DNA from: Cordia subcordata
Lineage: Eukaryota; Streptophyta; Magnoliopsida; Boraginales; Cordiaceae
Reading direction: 5' to 3'
Length of the DNA stretch: 64,000 nt
Assembly: GCA_028554755.1 (NCBI GenBank)
Contig: JAPTOF010000003.1
Coordinates: 2,646,501 to 2,710,500, forward strand
Below are positions 1 to 11,400 of the stretch, piece after piece. A program made the translations under genes and the position numbers. The notes under the pieces are model-generated. The model was not told the origin of the DNA. It searched no databases and saw only the letters and a list, made by a program, of their open reading frames with translations. Every line of letters starts with the position of its first letter. The first letter of the stretch is position 1.

Positions 1-1087
1 TCCTTTCCACCGATTTCGCCCAATCCATAGAGTGGTAAAGATTCTGTTGCAATCGACGTTTGACGAATAGATCAGAAAAGGGGAATGTGGTAAATAATGA
101 TGCTATATTGTGGAGTTAATCTGTGTTTTGAATGTATAATTTCGTTCCTGGGAATGATTTTAATTCTGTCTTCCTTCTTCATTGGCACTGAAAAATGTTA
201 ACACGAAGGAAGTAGAAAGAAAACGTGGATGTAATAAGACATGATAAGAGCATGCAAGATGCTGCTTGTTGTCCTTTTTAGTATGTTTGCTCTATTTAGT
301 TTACAAGTTAGTGACTTGATCTTATTAATGAAAAGCAAAGCAAGAAAGTATATTATAACATAAAGAACCAGGGTATCAAAAACTGCAAATGAGTTCGCAG
401 AGTGCGATGAGATCATATGTACAAGGTTGTCATTGGCTCATTGCTTTAACCCCTTATAAAGGGTGAAGGAGAGCAGCCCTAAATTGCAATGTTTGCAGAG
501 GATGAATATGCCAACTTTAGGGTTAAAGTGAAGTTATTAAGAATGATGGCCCTTGCTATGCAAAGAAACATCCCTCACATAATTCATAAGTTCCCTTAAT
601 ATGTCCCTTATGCGAGAAACACTAGCTTTCTTGCAACAATTTTTGCAAGCAACTCAGTATTCTCTTGGAAAATCATCTCCCAGGCTACTAAAGTCACTTT
701 AGAAGTTTCTTTAGTCCTTTTATGGCCCAGGAGAAGTTACTTTAGTCAGTTGAGTAGAGTCATAAACGTAGACGAACGGTCTAGTAATTCTACAAGTTCA
801 AGCCTGCCATATTTCATCATCTAACAATTCACCTATTGGAGTTTTCTTGGGTAAACAAGTCCGATTTCTAACTCCTTCATCATTGGTGAGATAATACTAA
901 TCGGCCTGCAACTGCCACAGAGTTTCCTTTGTTGTCTTCTGAATTGCATGAGGGATTTGCTGTGGAAATTTTTTGTGGGTCCAACATTCCCGTGCCTTCG
1001 GAGGTTTGATGATAAAACTTTTCCTCTCCCCTTCTCATAATTGATAGATTTCCTTGCCATGCAAAAGTTGCAATTTTGCAGAGTTTT

Positions 1088-1502
1088 AGGGCCTGTTTGG
1101 TTTATGTGTTTATTATTTGGTTTTTAAAAAAACAGTTCTTCAAAATACAATTCAAAAACAGTTTTTGAGAATAGAAGTTTTCAGAGGCTTGTTTGGGAAC
1201 TTTTATGGTAGAATAAATGTAAAGTGGAGAGAGGCAAAAGAGAAGAGTGTTTGCCATTGTAATGATATCTTAATTACAAAAGTACCATTAATGAAGTAGA
1301 CTCCTTATTTTTGTGGAGTTTTTGAGAACAAGATGTTGAAAACATCTTTTCGTTGTTCTTCATTTTCTATTTGGGACAACTATTCTGAGAACTATTTCTA
1401 AAAATTGAAAACAAAAGCAGCCTTTCCAAACAAATTCTTTTACTTTTTTTTATTTTTAAAAACTAAAAACTGTTTTTAAAAAACTGAAACTAGACAGGCC
1501 CT
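1088..1502. mobile_element. MITE-like element with terminal inverted repeats
   Basis: The left end AGGGCCTGTTTGG and the right end, which reads AGGGCCTGTCTAG on the other strand, form imperfect inverted repeats that continue into A/T-rich arms sharing AAAAACAGTT-type motifs. Length is about 415 bp with no coding capacity. I could not identify a clean target-site duplication, so the superfamily is open. Confidence 0.6.
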
Positions 1503-2478
1503 TTCAAAGTTGTTGATTTCCCTAGTGCTTTAGATGGATCTCTGAAAATTTAGGGAGAATAAACAGATACAGAATGTGCTTCTAGGATGTTTGATTTAAA
1601 GAGTGAAAAGGGAATTGGAGAAATGCAGGAGAAAGTTTTCACTACATTGGTCATGGTTAAATGGATGATGGAGTCTTCCAAAGAGTACCAAGGATTTTTT
1701 ACATTATATTCAAAGGCACCTCCAACTCTGCCACTCCTTAAAGGCATTTTGTGCCATTCTCGTTAATTTCCCTAGCGCCCTAACTAGAAAGAATTTTATC
1801 TTTTTTTCCTTTTTGGCTAGTTTTCAGTTCTCTCTTTTCATGTTTCTATCTACAAAATCCAGATGATTATTATTGCAACTTGTGAAACTTGATTAGAAGA
1901 TTTGATAATAATAACTTTTTTACAGTTGAAGCACTCATTTTTACATACTTATTTCAGCTGGATAGCTTAGTGGGCCCAAAGAATCCTTATTTTTATGTGA
2001 TTAAAGTGATGCAATTTATGTATGTTATGTTCGAAGTATGTAATTGCTTTGATATAGGTGTGCCTTATTGATGCTTAATATTGTCCATTTCTTCTACTCA
2101 TCTTCTACGAAGACCTTATATAGACAATCCTTAATGAATAAGACTTATGGTGATCCCTGGAAATTATCAAAAAGCTTGCCACTTTTGGCTGTGGGGATGG
2201 AACAGAAGAAACATCTTAGCCATGTGGATTTGTTGGTTTGCTTCTTTGTCCCCTAGCTAGATTCAGAAGAACATCACGTTTACAATTGACCCAGTAAGAG
2301 TGCAGCTAAATTTTATTTTTCGGATATATATTAACGGAGGTAAAGTGTACCTTTAATTGACTCACTTTTAACCACTTGAACATAAAAAGTAACTTGCATT
2401 CTGAACTGCCTATTCTAATCGCACAGTGATGGCCACAAAATTTGTGGTGGAAGTTGCTGTCCATTTTCCTTCTTTTTT

Positions 2479-2522
2479 GGTGGGTGGGGGTTTTTCTTTG
2501 GGGGGGAGGGAAGGGGAAGGGA
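2479..2522 (+). other. G-rich tract with quadruplex potential
   Basis: The plus strand has successive runs of three to seven G separated by short spacers. It sits in the presumed intron ahead of the exon at 2909, on the sense strand. Only base composition supports it. Confidence 0.4.
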
Positions 2523-2908
2523 AGCATTTGTGTCTGTCTAATTTGGTGCTTCACAATTGCTTCAACTTTCATTGAGGTATAAATCTATCTTTTTGTGCAC
2601 ATAATGTGTAAGTACTGGAGACCTATGAATGCAAGTTTATTTGTATGTTTGGGCTTGGTTTACTTAATCAGTAACCTATCTAAGTCTCTCAGATATACTG
2701 AGCTTCTCCTGCATTTGCTTTCACATAAAAAGCTACATCTTTTACTCAAGTCTTCATTGAGAAGTCTTTAGTGCGTTGTGCTATTGCTAGATTTGCTTCC
2801 TGAAGTCTTTTCCTGTGAACTAATTTTGCTGCTGCAAACAGTAGTTTTGTGAAGCTACAGTCTCTTTCTGAAGTATTAAATACAATTTCTTTGTTGTGTT
2901 GGATGCAG

Positions 2909-3111
2909 AGTGGAATCCATGGGGTGTCCCAGATGACTACGAATGTGAAGTCATTGAGAATGATGCCCCAGTCCCCAAGCATATCCCCCTGCATCGACCT
3001 GGTCCTCTCCCTGAGGAGTTCTATAAGACGTTGGAAGCAGTTAGCACCAGCACTCTTTCAAGCTCAAAGAAAGATAAACCTGCAATAGAGGAGTCCACAG
3101 GGTCGAAGTGA
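2909..3111 (+). CDS. 3'-terminal exon of an unrecognised conserved-looking gene
   Basis: The exon starts after the acceptor ttggatgcag and reads to TGA at 3109-3111, giving about 67 residues. The first part is rich in Trp, Pro and acidic residues (EWNPWGVPDDYE, then PLHRPGPLPEEFYKTLEA). The tail is Ser/Lys-rich and low in complexity. The compositional contrast, the strong acceptor and the lack of a plausible start codon in frame make this the end of a spliced gene rather than a small gene. I do not recognise the family. There is no signal peptide or membrane segment in this part. Entry is in phase 1 if the acceptor at 2907-2908 is used; an alternative AG two bases on would give phase 0. Earlier exons are not identified. 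Confidence 0.6.
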
Positions 3112-3633
3112 TATGCTTGGGTGCGCGCAACTGAAGCAAGAAAGTCTCTGAGGCTAAGTTTGTTCTCTACATGTTATCTTTACATTATCTTATTTATGTT
3201 ATTCCAGAAGTAGTTTGGTTTTCTGGACCGACCAGGGTAAGATTTGTGGGGTGGAAGCTCAATCGTTAGTGAATAATAATAACCAAATGGAATGGGATTT
3301 AGATATTTGGTGTATTATTTCTCCTTTTCGTTTTGCAGCTCAACTGTTAAATTTATCGAAATCAAACCAAGCTTGACATCACGGCTGTATGTATCTAGCT
3401 CATTTTATAAAGAGACACGTCTCCTCTTGTAACTCTATACATGAAGATCTTGTCTTTTACTTGAACAATATAAGTTCGTTTCAAGTAAAGAATGCACAAA
3501 CGGTGATATATTGATATCTCAAATCCGTATAAGTAATGGAATTGGCAATGAGGGTGTTTGGCTTTGCTTATAAGTTATTCAAACTTGTTTTCGAATAGAA
3601 AAGTAAAAGTTATATGTTAGGTAAATTCTACTT

Positions 3634-3861
3634 AGGACTCGTTTGGATTGGCTTTTCTTAAAAGCGTTTTTTTTTACAGCTTTTGAAAAATAGTTTTTTT
3701 TATAAGCTGAAAATTTTGACTTTTGAAAAAAGACGTATTTGAGTTTTTTTTAAGAGTTTTAGTTTTTTTTAAATCAAATCAAATAACTATTGCAAATTTA
3801 ATGTAATTTTTTCAAGAAAAAAATATTTTTTCATAAAAAAAGTTAATTCAAACGGATCCTT
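3634..3861. mobile_element. Short MITE with inverted ends
   Basis: The left end AGGACTCGTTTGGATTGGC pairs with the right end, which reads AAGGATCCGTTTGAATTAAC on the opposite strand. The roughly 228-bp body is T-rich on the left and A-rich on the right, so the whole element could fold into a long hairpin. No protein is encoded. Confidence 0.6.
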
Positions 3862-5270
3862 ATAAACAAATAAAAGTAGCTTATAAACAAGAAAAATTTA
3901 AAAAAAAATGCCCTCTTACTTTTTTCTCTAAGGTTGACCAAGTGAAAGATTTATTTGACCGTTAAAAACATAAGAAAAGTTTAATATTTACTAATCAAAG
4001 GTCCTCTTTATTGATTTAAAGAAACCAATCAAGTTAATAGTCTATAAGTACATTTTTATGGAAATATCTATTTACTTGCTTATAAGTATAAAACTACTTA
4101 TAAGCATCAACTATAAGTAAATTTGAGATAAATAGCAATTGTTCTTGGCTTAATGATTCAACTGTAAGGCCACTCAAACAATAAAAAAATTTTATTTTCA
4201 TTAGATCTTTTCGACAGTTTAATTTAAACTACTAATCATGTTATTGTAATATTGTAAAACACTGTTAAATTGTAACATTGTAAAATACTGTTAAATCCTT
4301 ACTTGTATCTTTAAAATAAGTCTAGGTTAGTGATATTCCTAACAAACTTTGATCCTCCCTTCTCCCACAACTCCAAAAATTAATATTAAACTAGTGTGCA
4401 CTTTTTTGTTTTATATTTCACGTGATTAATAATTATATGGTTAAAGGATATGTTTTACTAAAAAATTATCAATTTATTAAGACAGTAAACATTCATGAGA
4501 TTTAGATCTCTACTTTTTAATCTCAGAATTCCGTCTAATGGTTAGAGTATATTTATTCATTATCATTTAGAAAAAATACAAAAAATTTGATAAAACAACT
4601 GACAGGGTACCATGTTCAATGAGGATAATGTACAGATTATAAATGCTAAGAATATTAATCAACGAAATATACAAAGAAAAGGTTTAAAAAGTGATTGGAA
4701 TTCATATGCAATAAAAACAATTACAATGCTCAAGAGGTGCCACATGGTACACCACTAAACCATTATAGCACTACCAAAGTCATAAATGTATTGTAAGAAA
4801 CAGAACGAAATAAAAAACAATATTGAAGAAATAGTTGAGCTCTTGTATACAATGTAAAAATTATTATGATGTGTGAAAAGTACCACTACTCAATTATTAT
4901 ATATAAAATAAAATTATGCACACATGACAACCTTTAAGAGTTATAATATAAGCTAAAAAGAACTAAAAGTAATTGAGAAATTTTATATAATGTAAGACAA
5001 AGAGGAAAAAGAAAAGATAATGCATAAAAATGGTTATTAAAAAGATAGTGCATAAATAAGAGTTTTAGTATATATAGATAAAAGAAATAGAAAATTTATA
5101 GCTTCTAGAGAGTTTTAGTATATATCAGACTAGATCAAGCCAAATTAAATATCATTCCTGTGTCATAAAGAGACCTACTTTTATTTGTACGTAAATTTTA
5201 GAAAAAATGTAATTACTGTAATTCAAGCAATACATTTTGCTTAGTTTCTTAATTGATATTCCTCTCTACT

Positions 5271-6640
5271 AAGGGTACGTTTGGTATGATGGAATGATTT
5301 AAAAAGGAAAGTCCATTCCAACTTTTTTTTCCTTTCTTTTGTTTGGTTGGGCAAAATAAAGTTAGAAAGACCATTTTTTAAGAAAGTCCTTTCTAAGAAA
5401 AAGTTAGAAAATGTATTCCTTTTCTCAATTTAAAGAATAGGCTTTCCAACATCACCTGACAAACATTAAAATAAAATTATACCTTATCTGCCCTTTCCAC
5501 AAATCACGATTGTTTTGTTCGACCTAAACCTCTGCCAAACCCTCTTTTTCTTGCAAAGTTGCAATCAGGTAATTTATCGATCAATATCCCTCCTTTTTTT
5601 TTCCCTCTCACTTTTCAATTTTCAAAATTCGTTGATTAATTTTGTGTGTTTTTCATGTTTTAAACTTGTTCAAACCAAAATATCCCTATTTATAGATGAT
5701 AATTCGGGACTTGTTAATAACATATGCATGTACTGTATTTTTTTTTTAATAAAAAACTTGGCTTCCTTTTTTCTTTTTTGCGAATTAAGCTTCAATATTT
5801 CCTACTTATTCCGTTATAGGCACATAAGGTGGTGTTACTGTGTAATGCTTGCTTATAATTCATGAGTTGAAAAGGATAGTAAATAAGTATTTGAATCATG
5901 TGATGGGGAATTCAATCAAATTGTTAAAAGATTACATGTGGCTGATGGTGAAAGAACAAATAATGGAGTAACAAAGCTGATGCATAATATAGGATTGATT
6001 GGGATGGCTGCTTTGCTTTTAGCCAGTGCATTTATTAGGAGAACATGTGATGAAGAGTGCAACTTTTTTACCCCACTCTTTTCCTCCTTTAATTTGTCTT
6101 TCTTGCATTAACCTCTAATGCTTAAGGGCTGATGGATTTCAAGCATGGAATTTTTTGTTCCTTTATTACGTTTGGAAGCATGTCCTAGTAAAAATAAATT
6201 ACCTTGATAACTTTGTTGTCTGGTGCTTGACTTTCTTTATGAGAATTCAAATCTAATTAATATGCAAGATTTTTGCATTTTTTTAAATACTTTTTAGAAG
6301 AATGCAAATTCATATATTGAATTGCCTTTATATTTTGCATTTTCTTATACTTTTTAGAAGAATTTAATCTCTTGTTAACAGCGCAAAGATATTTCAGTTT
6401 GATAAATTAATAAATAAGGATATTTTCATCTATTGGTATAATTTTCATTCCATTCCAACATATTAAGATGGTTTTACCAAACACATGAAAGAGAACAAGC
6501 GTTCATTTCAGGCTGTTTTAATAGTTGCAACCAAACAAAAGAAAGAAAGTAATTATTCCTAAAGCATTTTGGGATGAAACATATTCTGAATGTAATAGCC
6601 TTTTCTTTTTAAATCATTCCGTCATACCAAACGCACCTTA
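5271..6640. mobile_element. Non-autonomous DNA transposon, 1.37 kb, ~40-bp TIRs
   Basis: The left end AAGGGTACGTTTGGTATGAT and the inverted right end TAAGGTGCGTTTGGTATGAC both continue into GGAATGATTTAAAAA, giving well-matched inverted repeats of about 40 bp. Ends of the GGGTRCGTTTGG type bordered by TAA/TTA resemble PIF/Harbinger (Tourist-like) elements, but the two border trinucleotides are not identical, so the class is inferred. The interior has no convincing transposase frame; the 116-residue open frame at 5515-5865 is a Phe/Leu-rich random translation. Confidence 0.7.
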
Positions 6641-6889
6641 ATATTAGATGACTCATGTTAATACTAAATTAGTTTTGCAATTAATCAATCTTAGGTGATT
6701 ATAGATAATTAAATATTTTACAGTGTGCGTGTACTGATAAAGATGTATATAATACATGTAGAAATCAATAAGTTGATTACTTTTCTGAAAAATAAGACAT
6801 ATACCGAAAATATTGTCACCATTATGCCACTCTTTGCAGGGGTACCTAGATGAACTGGCTATTAGCACAGCTGCCTCATCAATTTGAGG

Positions 6890-7074
6890 GGTGTTCTAGT
6901 AAATATACTCAGGTTAAGCGATGGCAAAAAAGGACAAAAAAATTTGGACGGGTACTTTAGTAAAAATACTCAGGTTAAGCGAGAGCAAAAAAGGACTAAA
7001 AAATTTTGGACGGGTGTTTTAGTAAATATACTCAGGTTAAGCCAGGGCAAAAAAGGACAAAAACTCCAGACCAT
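6890..7074 (+). repeat. Three-copy tandem repeat, ~62 bp unit
   Basis: Three consecutive units (about 6890-6950, 6951-7012, 7013-7074) share TTAGTAAATATACTCAGG, a TTAAGC block, GCAAAAAAGGAC and, in the first two, GGACGGGT. Units differ at several positions and the last diverges at its end. There are no spacers, so it is a minisatellite. The GC-richer sequence that follows (7140-7280) is unidentified. Confidence 0.85.
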
Positions 7075-7806
7075 CTGTCGTATGTGCGTGTCATCCTTAT
7101 GTAGAGACCACGCATATTTTCTCTACATCGCTCCAAATTTACCGTCCGTCCACGCAGGAACGCGGCGTGGTGCGGTTCGTTTATTATATAAAGAAGGAAA
7201 ATCTTTTTGAAGTGTCGATGTGGGAAACGGATGGGCCCTACGCCTCTACATCTCGCAGTCAGCCCCAAGGAGCCACTATATTGTACAGCCAAGTTTCTTT
7301 TAACTTAGCTGGTTTAGATAATACAAATGTTGGACGTATAATTTTTTTTTCTTCTTTTTTTTACTATTCATTTATCAATAAAATTTAGTTAAAAAAAGTT
7401 ATCCCCAAAATTATCTTAAGCATTCAACACAAGAAAAGGGAAAAAGGAAAAAAAATTGTTGCTTGAAGACGCTAAATTTTGAAGCGCTTGTAGAGACTTG
7501 TAGTTTCATAAGTGAAAATGTAAAATAATATAGAATATTGAATGAATATGTAAGTTTCAAACTTTTCGTTTAAATTTTAATATCATTCAAAATTCCCCAT
7601 TTTGAGTCATTTCATTGGGAACTTTTAATGTAACAATCATTATGTCCAAAAAGCAACTATGTATATATTAGTTAATTACAATATTCTTGAGTATTTTAAT
7701 ATTAGAGAAACATAATTAATCATTAAATTTATACGCAAATTATATTTATACATAAAGCATGATATATTATGTTACATATAACTATTTACAAGATTCTAAA
7801 GATAAT

Positions 7807-7985
7807 TATGGGCCTGTCTAGATTATTTTTTTTATAAAAATTTATTTTTTGTAATAAATATTCCAATTATATTAAACTCAAACTCAACTTTGCATAGAGA
7901 ACCATATATTTTAACTTCTCAAATAATATTTTTTAAAAATTTATAGAAAAACTCTTTTTCAAAAAATCAATCTACACGAATCCTA
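7807..7985. mobile_element. Short MITE upstream of SGT1
   Basis: GGGCCTGTCTAGATTATTTT at the left pairs with a right end reading TAGGATTCGTGTAGATTGAT on the other strand. The body is A/T-rich and about 180 bp. It ends roughly 500 bp upstream of the SGT1 start codon. Confidence 0.5.
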
Positions 7986-8224
7986 TAATAGCAAACATCA
8001 ACCAATTAGAAAAGCAATAGGGGACGATATTACAAACAAATTATGATTCTAAGAATGGAATTGTTATGTATAATAGCAAACATCAATGAATTGTATAAAA
8101 AATCTTCTTTTAAATAAAAATTAATTCAAACGGAATTTATAAATTATAAATAATAAAAAATATATGCGCGTTACTTTTAAAAAAAAAATGCTTGTTAGCA
8201 GCAAAGTAAACAGAACCAAAGAGG

Positions 8225-8495
8225 TTCTTAAACTTTTTTTTTTTTTTTTGTTTAATGGTTTTTGGGCTTAGGTTGCATGCAATTGGGCTTTATAGATAAA
8301 TAATATCCGACGAAATCAAATCTCAATCTTATCATACAAATCTCTCTGTGTTCTCGGTATTTTGCCCTTTTTCTCAAGCAAGTCAAGCCCTCCACGCTTT
8401 CTCCTCTCACGTCTCATCAAATTCTCGAAACCTTTCGCTTTTTTCCTCTCATAATTCAAAAAGAAGAAAAAAGGAAAAAAGAAAATTAAAATTTA
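8225..8495 (+). promoter_or_regulatory. SGT1 promoter-proximal region and 5' leader
   Basis: A possible TATA motif (TTTATAGATAAATAA) lies near 8290. It is followed by a CT-rich leader with the ctctc/tttc character usual of plant 5' UTRs up to the ATG at 8496. The transcription start is not determinable from sequence alone. Confidence 0.4.
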
Positions 8496-11400
8496 ATGGA
8501 GGCGTCGTCGGCGTTGGAGAAGAAGGCGAAGGAGGCGTTCATCGACGACCACTTCGAGCTCGCCGTTGACCTCTACTCTCAGGCCATCTCTTTTTGCCCT
8601 AATAACGCCGAGCTCTTCGCCGACCGCTCTCAAGCCAATATCAAACTTAACAGCTTCACCGGTACCTTTTTTATCATTTATATGTGTGTGTGTGTGTGTG
8701 TAGATACAGGCACATGCAATTGCTGAGATGCAGTTGTATTTTGATGCGCAATTACTTTTAGGTGATGTGTTTGTGTGTGTGTGTATATATGTGTGTGTTT
8801 ACGCATGTATATTTTATATGTGTATTATTACTAGAAAATCCATGCGCTGGTGCTTGTATTTATATATAAATGGTAGTGCTTTGGTTTTCTAGTTATAACT
8901 GAATCAGAGCGTATTCTAATTGCTGTTGGCTTTTTGTAATTCTGGGCTACTTTTCATAAGCATACTACTCTTAGTGACATATTAATGATTGGATTATTTC
9001 AATTATATCTATGTGTGTGCGCACGTGTGTGTATTTATAGGGAGAGATATAGAAGTAATAGTGCATCAATTTCCAATTTGGCTATTGCTTTCTTGTTTAT
9101 CTGTCAACAGTGACAGAAAATATTCTACTTGCTTTTGTCAGTTGGTATTATTTGGACTGTTGTTACAATTAAGGTGGGGGCTATAGTTCTTGGTATACTG
9201 CATTTGCTTTATTAGCTTTATTAGCTTTATTGGTGCTTTGAGAAATAGAAAAGAATTATTCCAATATATTGTGATCTATTGTTTTTCTGATGCTAATTTT
9301 TAGAAAATAAGTTGATCTTGTGGTGTCGTTGCATTTGTTTGGTCCATTAATGGCAACCGATGAGCATCTAGTCTGCAAACAAGTAAGAAGAGAGTCCTGA
9401 TGATATATTGCAATCAGATTATTGCATTTGCTTGATTAAAGCTTTTGTGTATGTAATCGCTTGTTGATTTAGAATGTTGCTTTGACAAATTGAAAAATAA
9501 GTTGTTTATTGTATTTATTGTTTTTCTGTGCTACAATACTGATGATACTTAAACCACCAAGAATTAGAGTTGATTTTGCATTTGTGGCGTATTGTTGCAT
9601 TTATTTGGCCCTAGACGATGATTGATGATCTCATACTTTTAGCGTGCAGAAGAGAAGTACTTTATAGGTTGAGTTGGATGAAACTGAATGTTTGTGTTCT
9701 TTGTGACATAAGTTCGTGGGCTGTAACTTGATATGTTTCTTCCAATAGTGCTGTGATCCAATTTTTTCTTCTCGTTCTGTCTTTATGTTGGTTTAGTAAG
9801 CTGGGAATTAGACTAAGATGTAAGATGCATTCTTGATTTTGTGAGCAGAAGCCGTTGCTGATGCAAACAAGGCAATTGAGTTGGATTCTTCTATGGCCAA
9901 GGCATATTTGCGTAAAGGGTGAGTGTACACTCTTCTTCCCTGGGCTTTAGATTCATACCAGTATCAATATGTCCAGAACCTGAAGTATTTATGTGCCATG
10001 TTTGTTCTGTTATTCTATTTTGATGTGGATAGGATTGCTTATGGTTTTGGTACTGTGGTTTTAGTTTATATCGAAGGCCTCACTTGTTCCTGATAAGACG
10101 AGTCAAAGTCCTTACTTTTATTGCTAATAATTATCTGGGGATTGTGAGAACCTTTCTATTCTGATTATTAGAACTGGGTGGTTCATGGTTGTATGAATTG
10201 GAACCATATCTTGTTATTGTATTTTTCATATGATCAATAAAAATCTAAAGATTCTGAAACATAATTAGTTATTAGCTTGCTCAATACATCTATATGGACT
10301 TCGATTGAAAGCAAAGAGCTCTTATGATTTTGGACTAGTGAATGATTACATCTATTGGACAATGTATAATTTTGGAACTGTGAATGATGTTATCCTTATG
10401 TCTAAGTTCAATAGTCTTACTGTGGACTGGATTCTTGTGACTGTCCGCTGTTAATTGAAGGAGGAAAAGAGGACTAGTTATGTTCTTCAGTATATTTGTG
10501 ATTTTGCAGTTTGGTGTCTCTGATACTAAAACTTTTGAGCAGTTAAAGTAGTAATATTTACCCTCCTTGTAGCATGGCCTGTATCAAGCTTGAAGAGTAT
10601 CAGACTGGAAAGGCAGCCCTGGAAGCAGGTGCCTCTTTAGCTCCTGAGGACTCAAGATTCTGCAAGTTGATTGAAAAATGTGACGAGCGTATCGCAGGTA
10701 CTCTTTTGCCTGCTGGAAACTGGTGCACTGGACTTGGACATAGATGTTGTTGATTTTTATTGTCAATGTTGTAATTTGTCTTAAATTTTTCATTTTAGGA
10801 ATCATGGTCCAGTCTGTTACTAGTGCCTGTCGCTGAAAAAAAAGCTAGGCTGTGTTGTCTGTTTACTTATATGGGTGACTTTTGTTTTCTTTTCCTCATT
10901 TGTGTTTTGGCATGTGTTTTTGAATGCTGTGTTCTCTCTGAATTGTCTGCAGTGAGATTTTTTCATGGATATTGTAAACTTTTATGGTTCAATTTTGTTT
11001 CCACCTTTTTGTAATGATCTTTAGCTCCTCAGTGTTCTCAAGGTGATTCTATGAAGTTACTGTGCCATACATGTGCAAGTTGCTTGTTTCAAGCAACAAA
11101 GCATAAGCTGCTTAGAAAAACTTTTACACACAACTATTGCACTCTTATGTTTGTCTTTTTGAATTTTTCCCCATTATTGCGTCCAGAGGAAGCTGGGGAG
11201 CTGTCAAAATCCACAACTGTTATTGCTCCTACTGAAAAAGCTGCTGTGGTTTCAAGGGATGCTCAGCCAGCTTCAAACTTATCAAATGGAGGGACAGTAA
11301 CAGTGGCTGCCAGGCCAAAATACAGGTTATAGCAAACAACACTTTAATACACGTAATGCAAGCTATAAGTTATCCTTGTGAAGTGTACGATAGTCTATGA

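Larger units (their letters stand above)
1..2908. other. Upstream/intron region of the first gene
   Basis: No coding exon can be supported here. The exon at 2909 begins at a good 3' splice site, so much of this stretch is probably intron. A possible donor (gtaaag) lies near base 36, but neither reading of the bases before it gives a recognisable protein that joins convincingly to the exon, so the 5' exons may lie outside the window. The stretch holds a miniature transposon (1088-1502) and a G-rich tract (2479-2522). Confidence 0.4.
3112..8224. other. Intergenic spacer rich in miniature transposons
   Basis: The 3' UTR of the first gene probably occupies the first few hundred bases. The rest is A/T-rich with no supportable gene. 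It contains MITE-like elements at 3634-3861, 5271-6640 and 7807-7985 and a three-unit tandem repeat at 6890-7074. Around 3547-4190 the smaller MITE is flanked by a further repeat with CTTATAAG motifs, suggesting nesting. Confidence 0.6.

Noticed and set aside
1..60. First-gene exon ending at the gtaaag near base 36
   Set aside because: The two open readings join to the exon at 2909 either in the wrong phase or through an alternative acceptor, and neither gives a recognisable protein, so it was not called.
5515..5865. 116-residue frame inside the 1.37-kb transposon
   Set aside because: Low-complexity Phe/Leu/Ser text without transposase motifs.
6890..7074. Possible CRISPR-like repeat
   Set aside because: Units are contiguous, degenerate and ~62 bp without spacers, in a plant nuclear context; it is a minisatellite.
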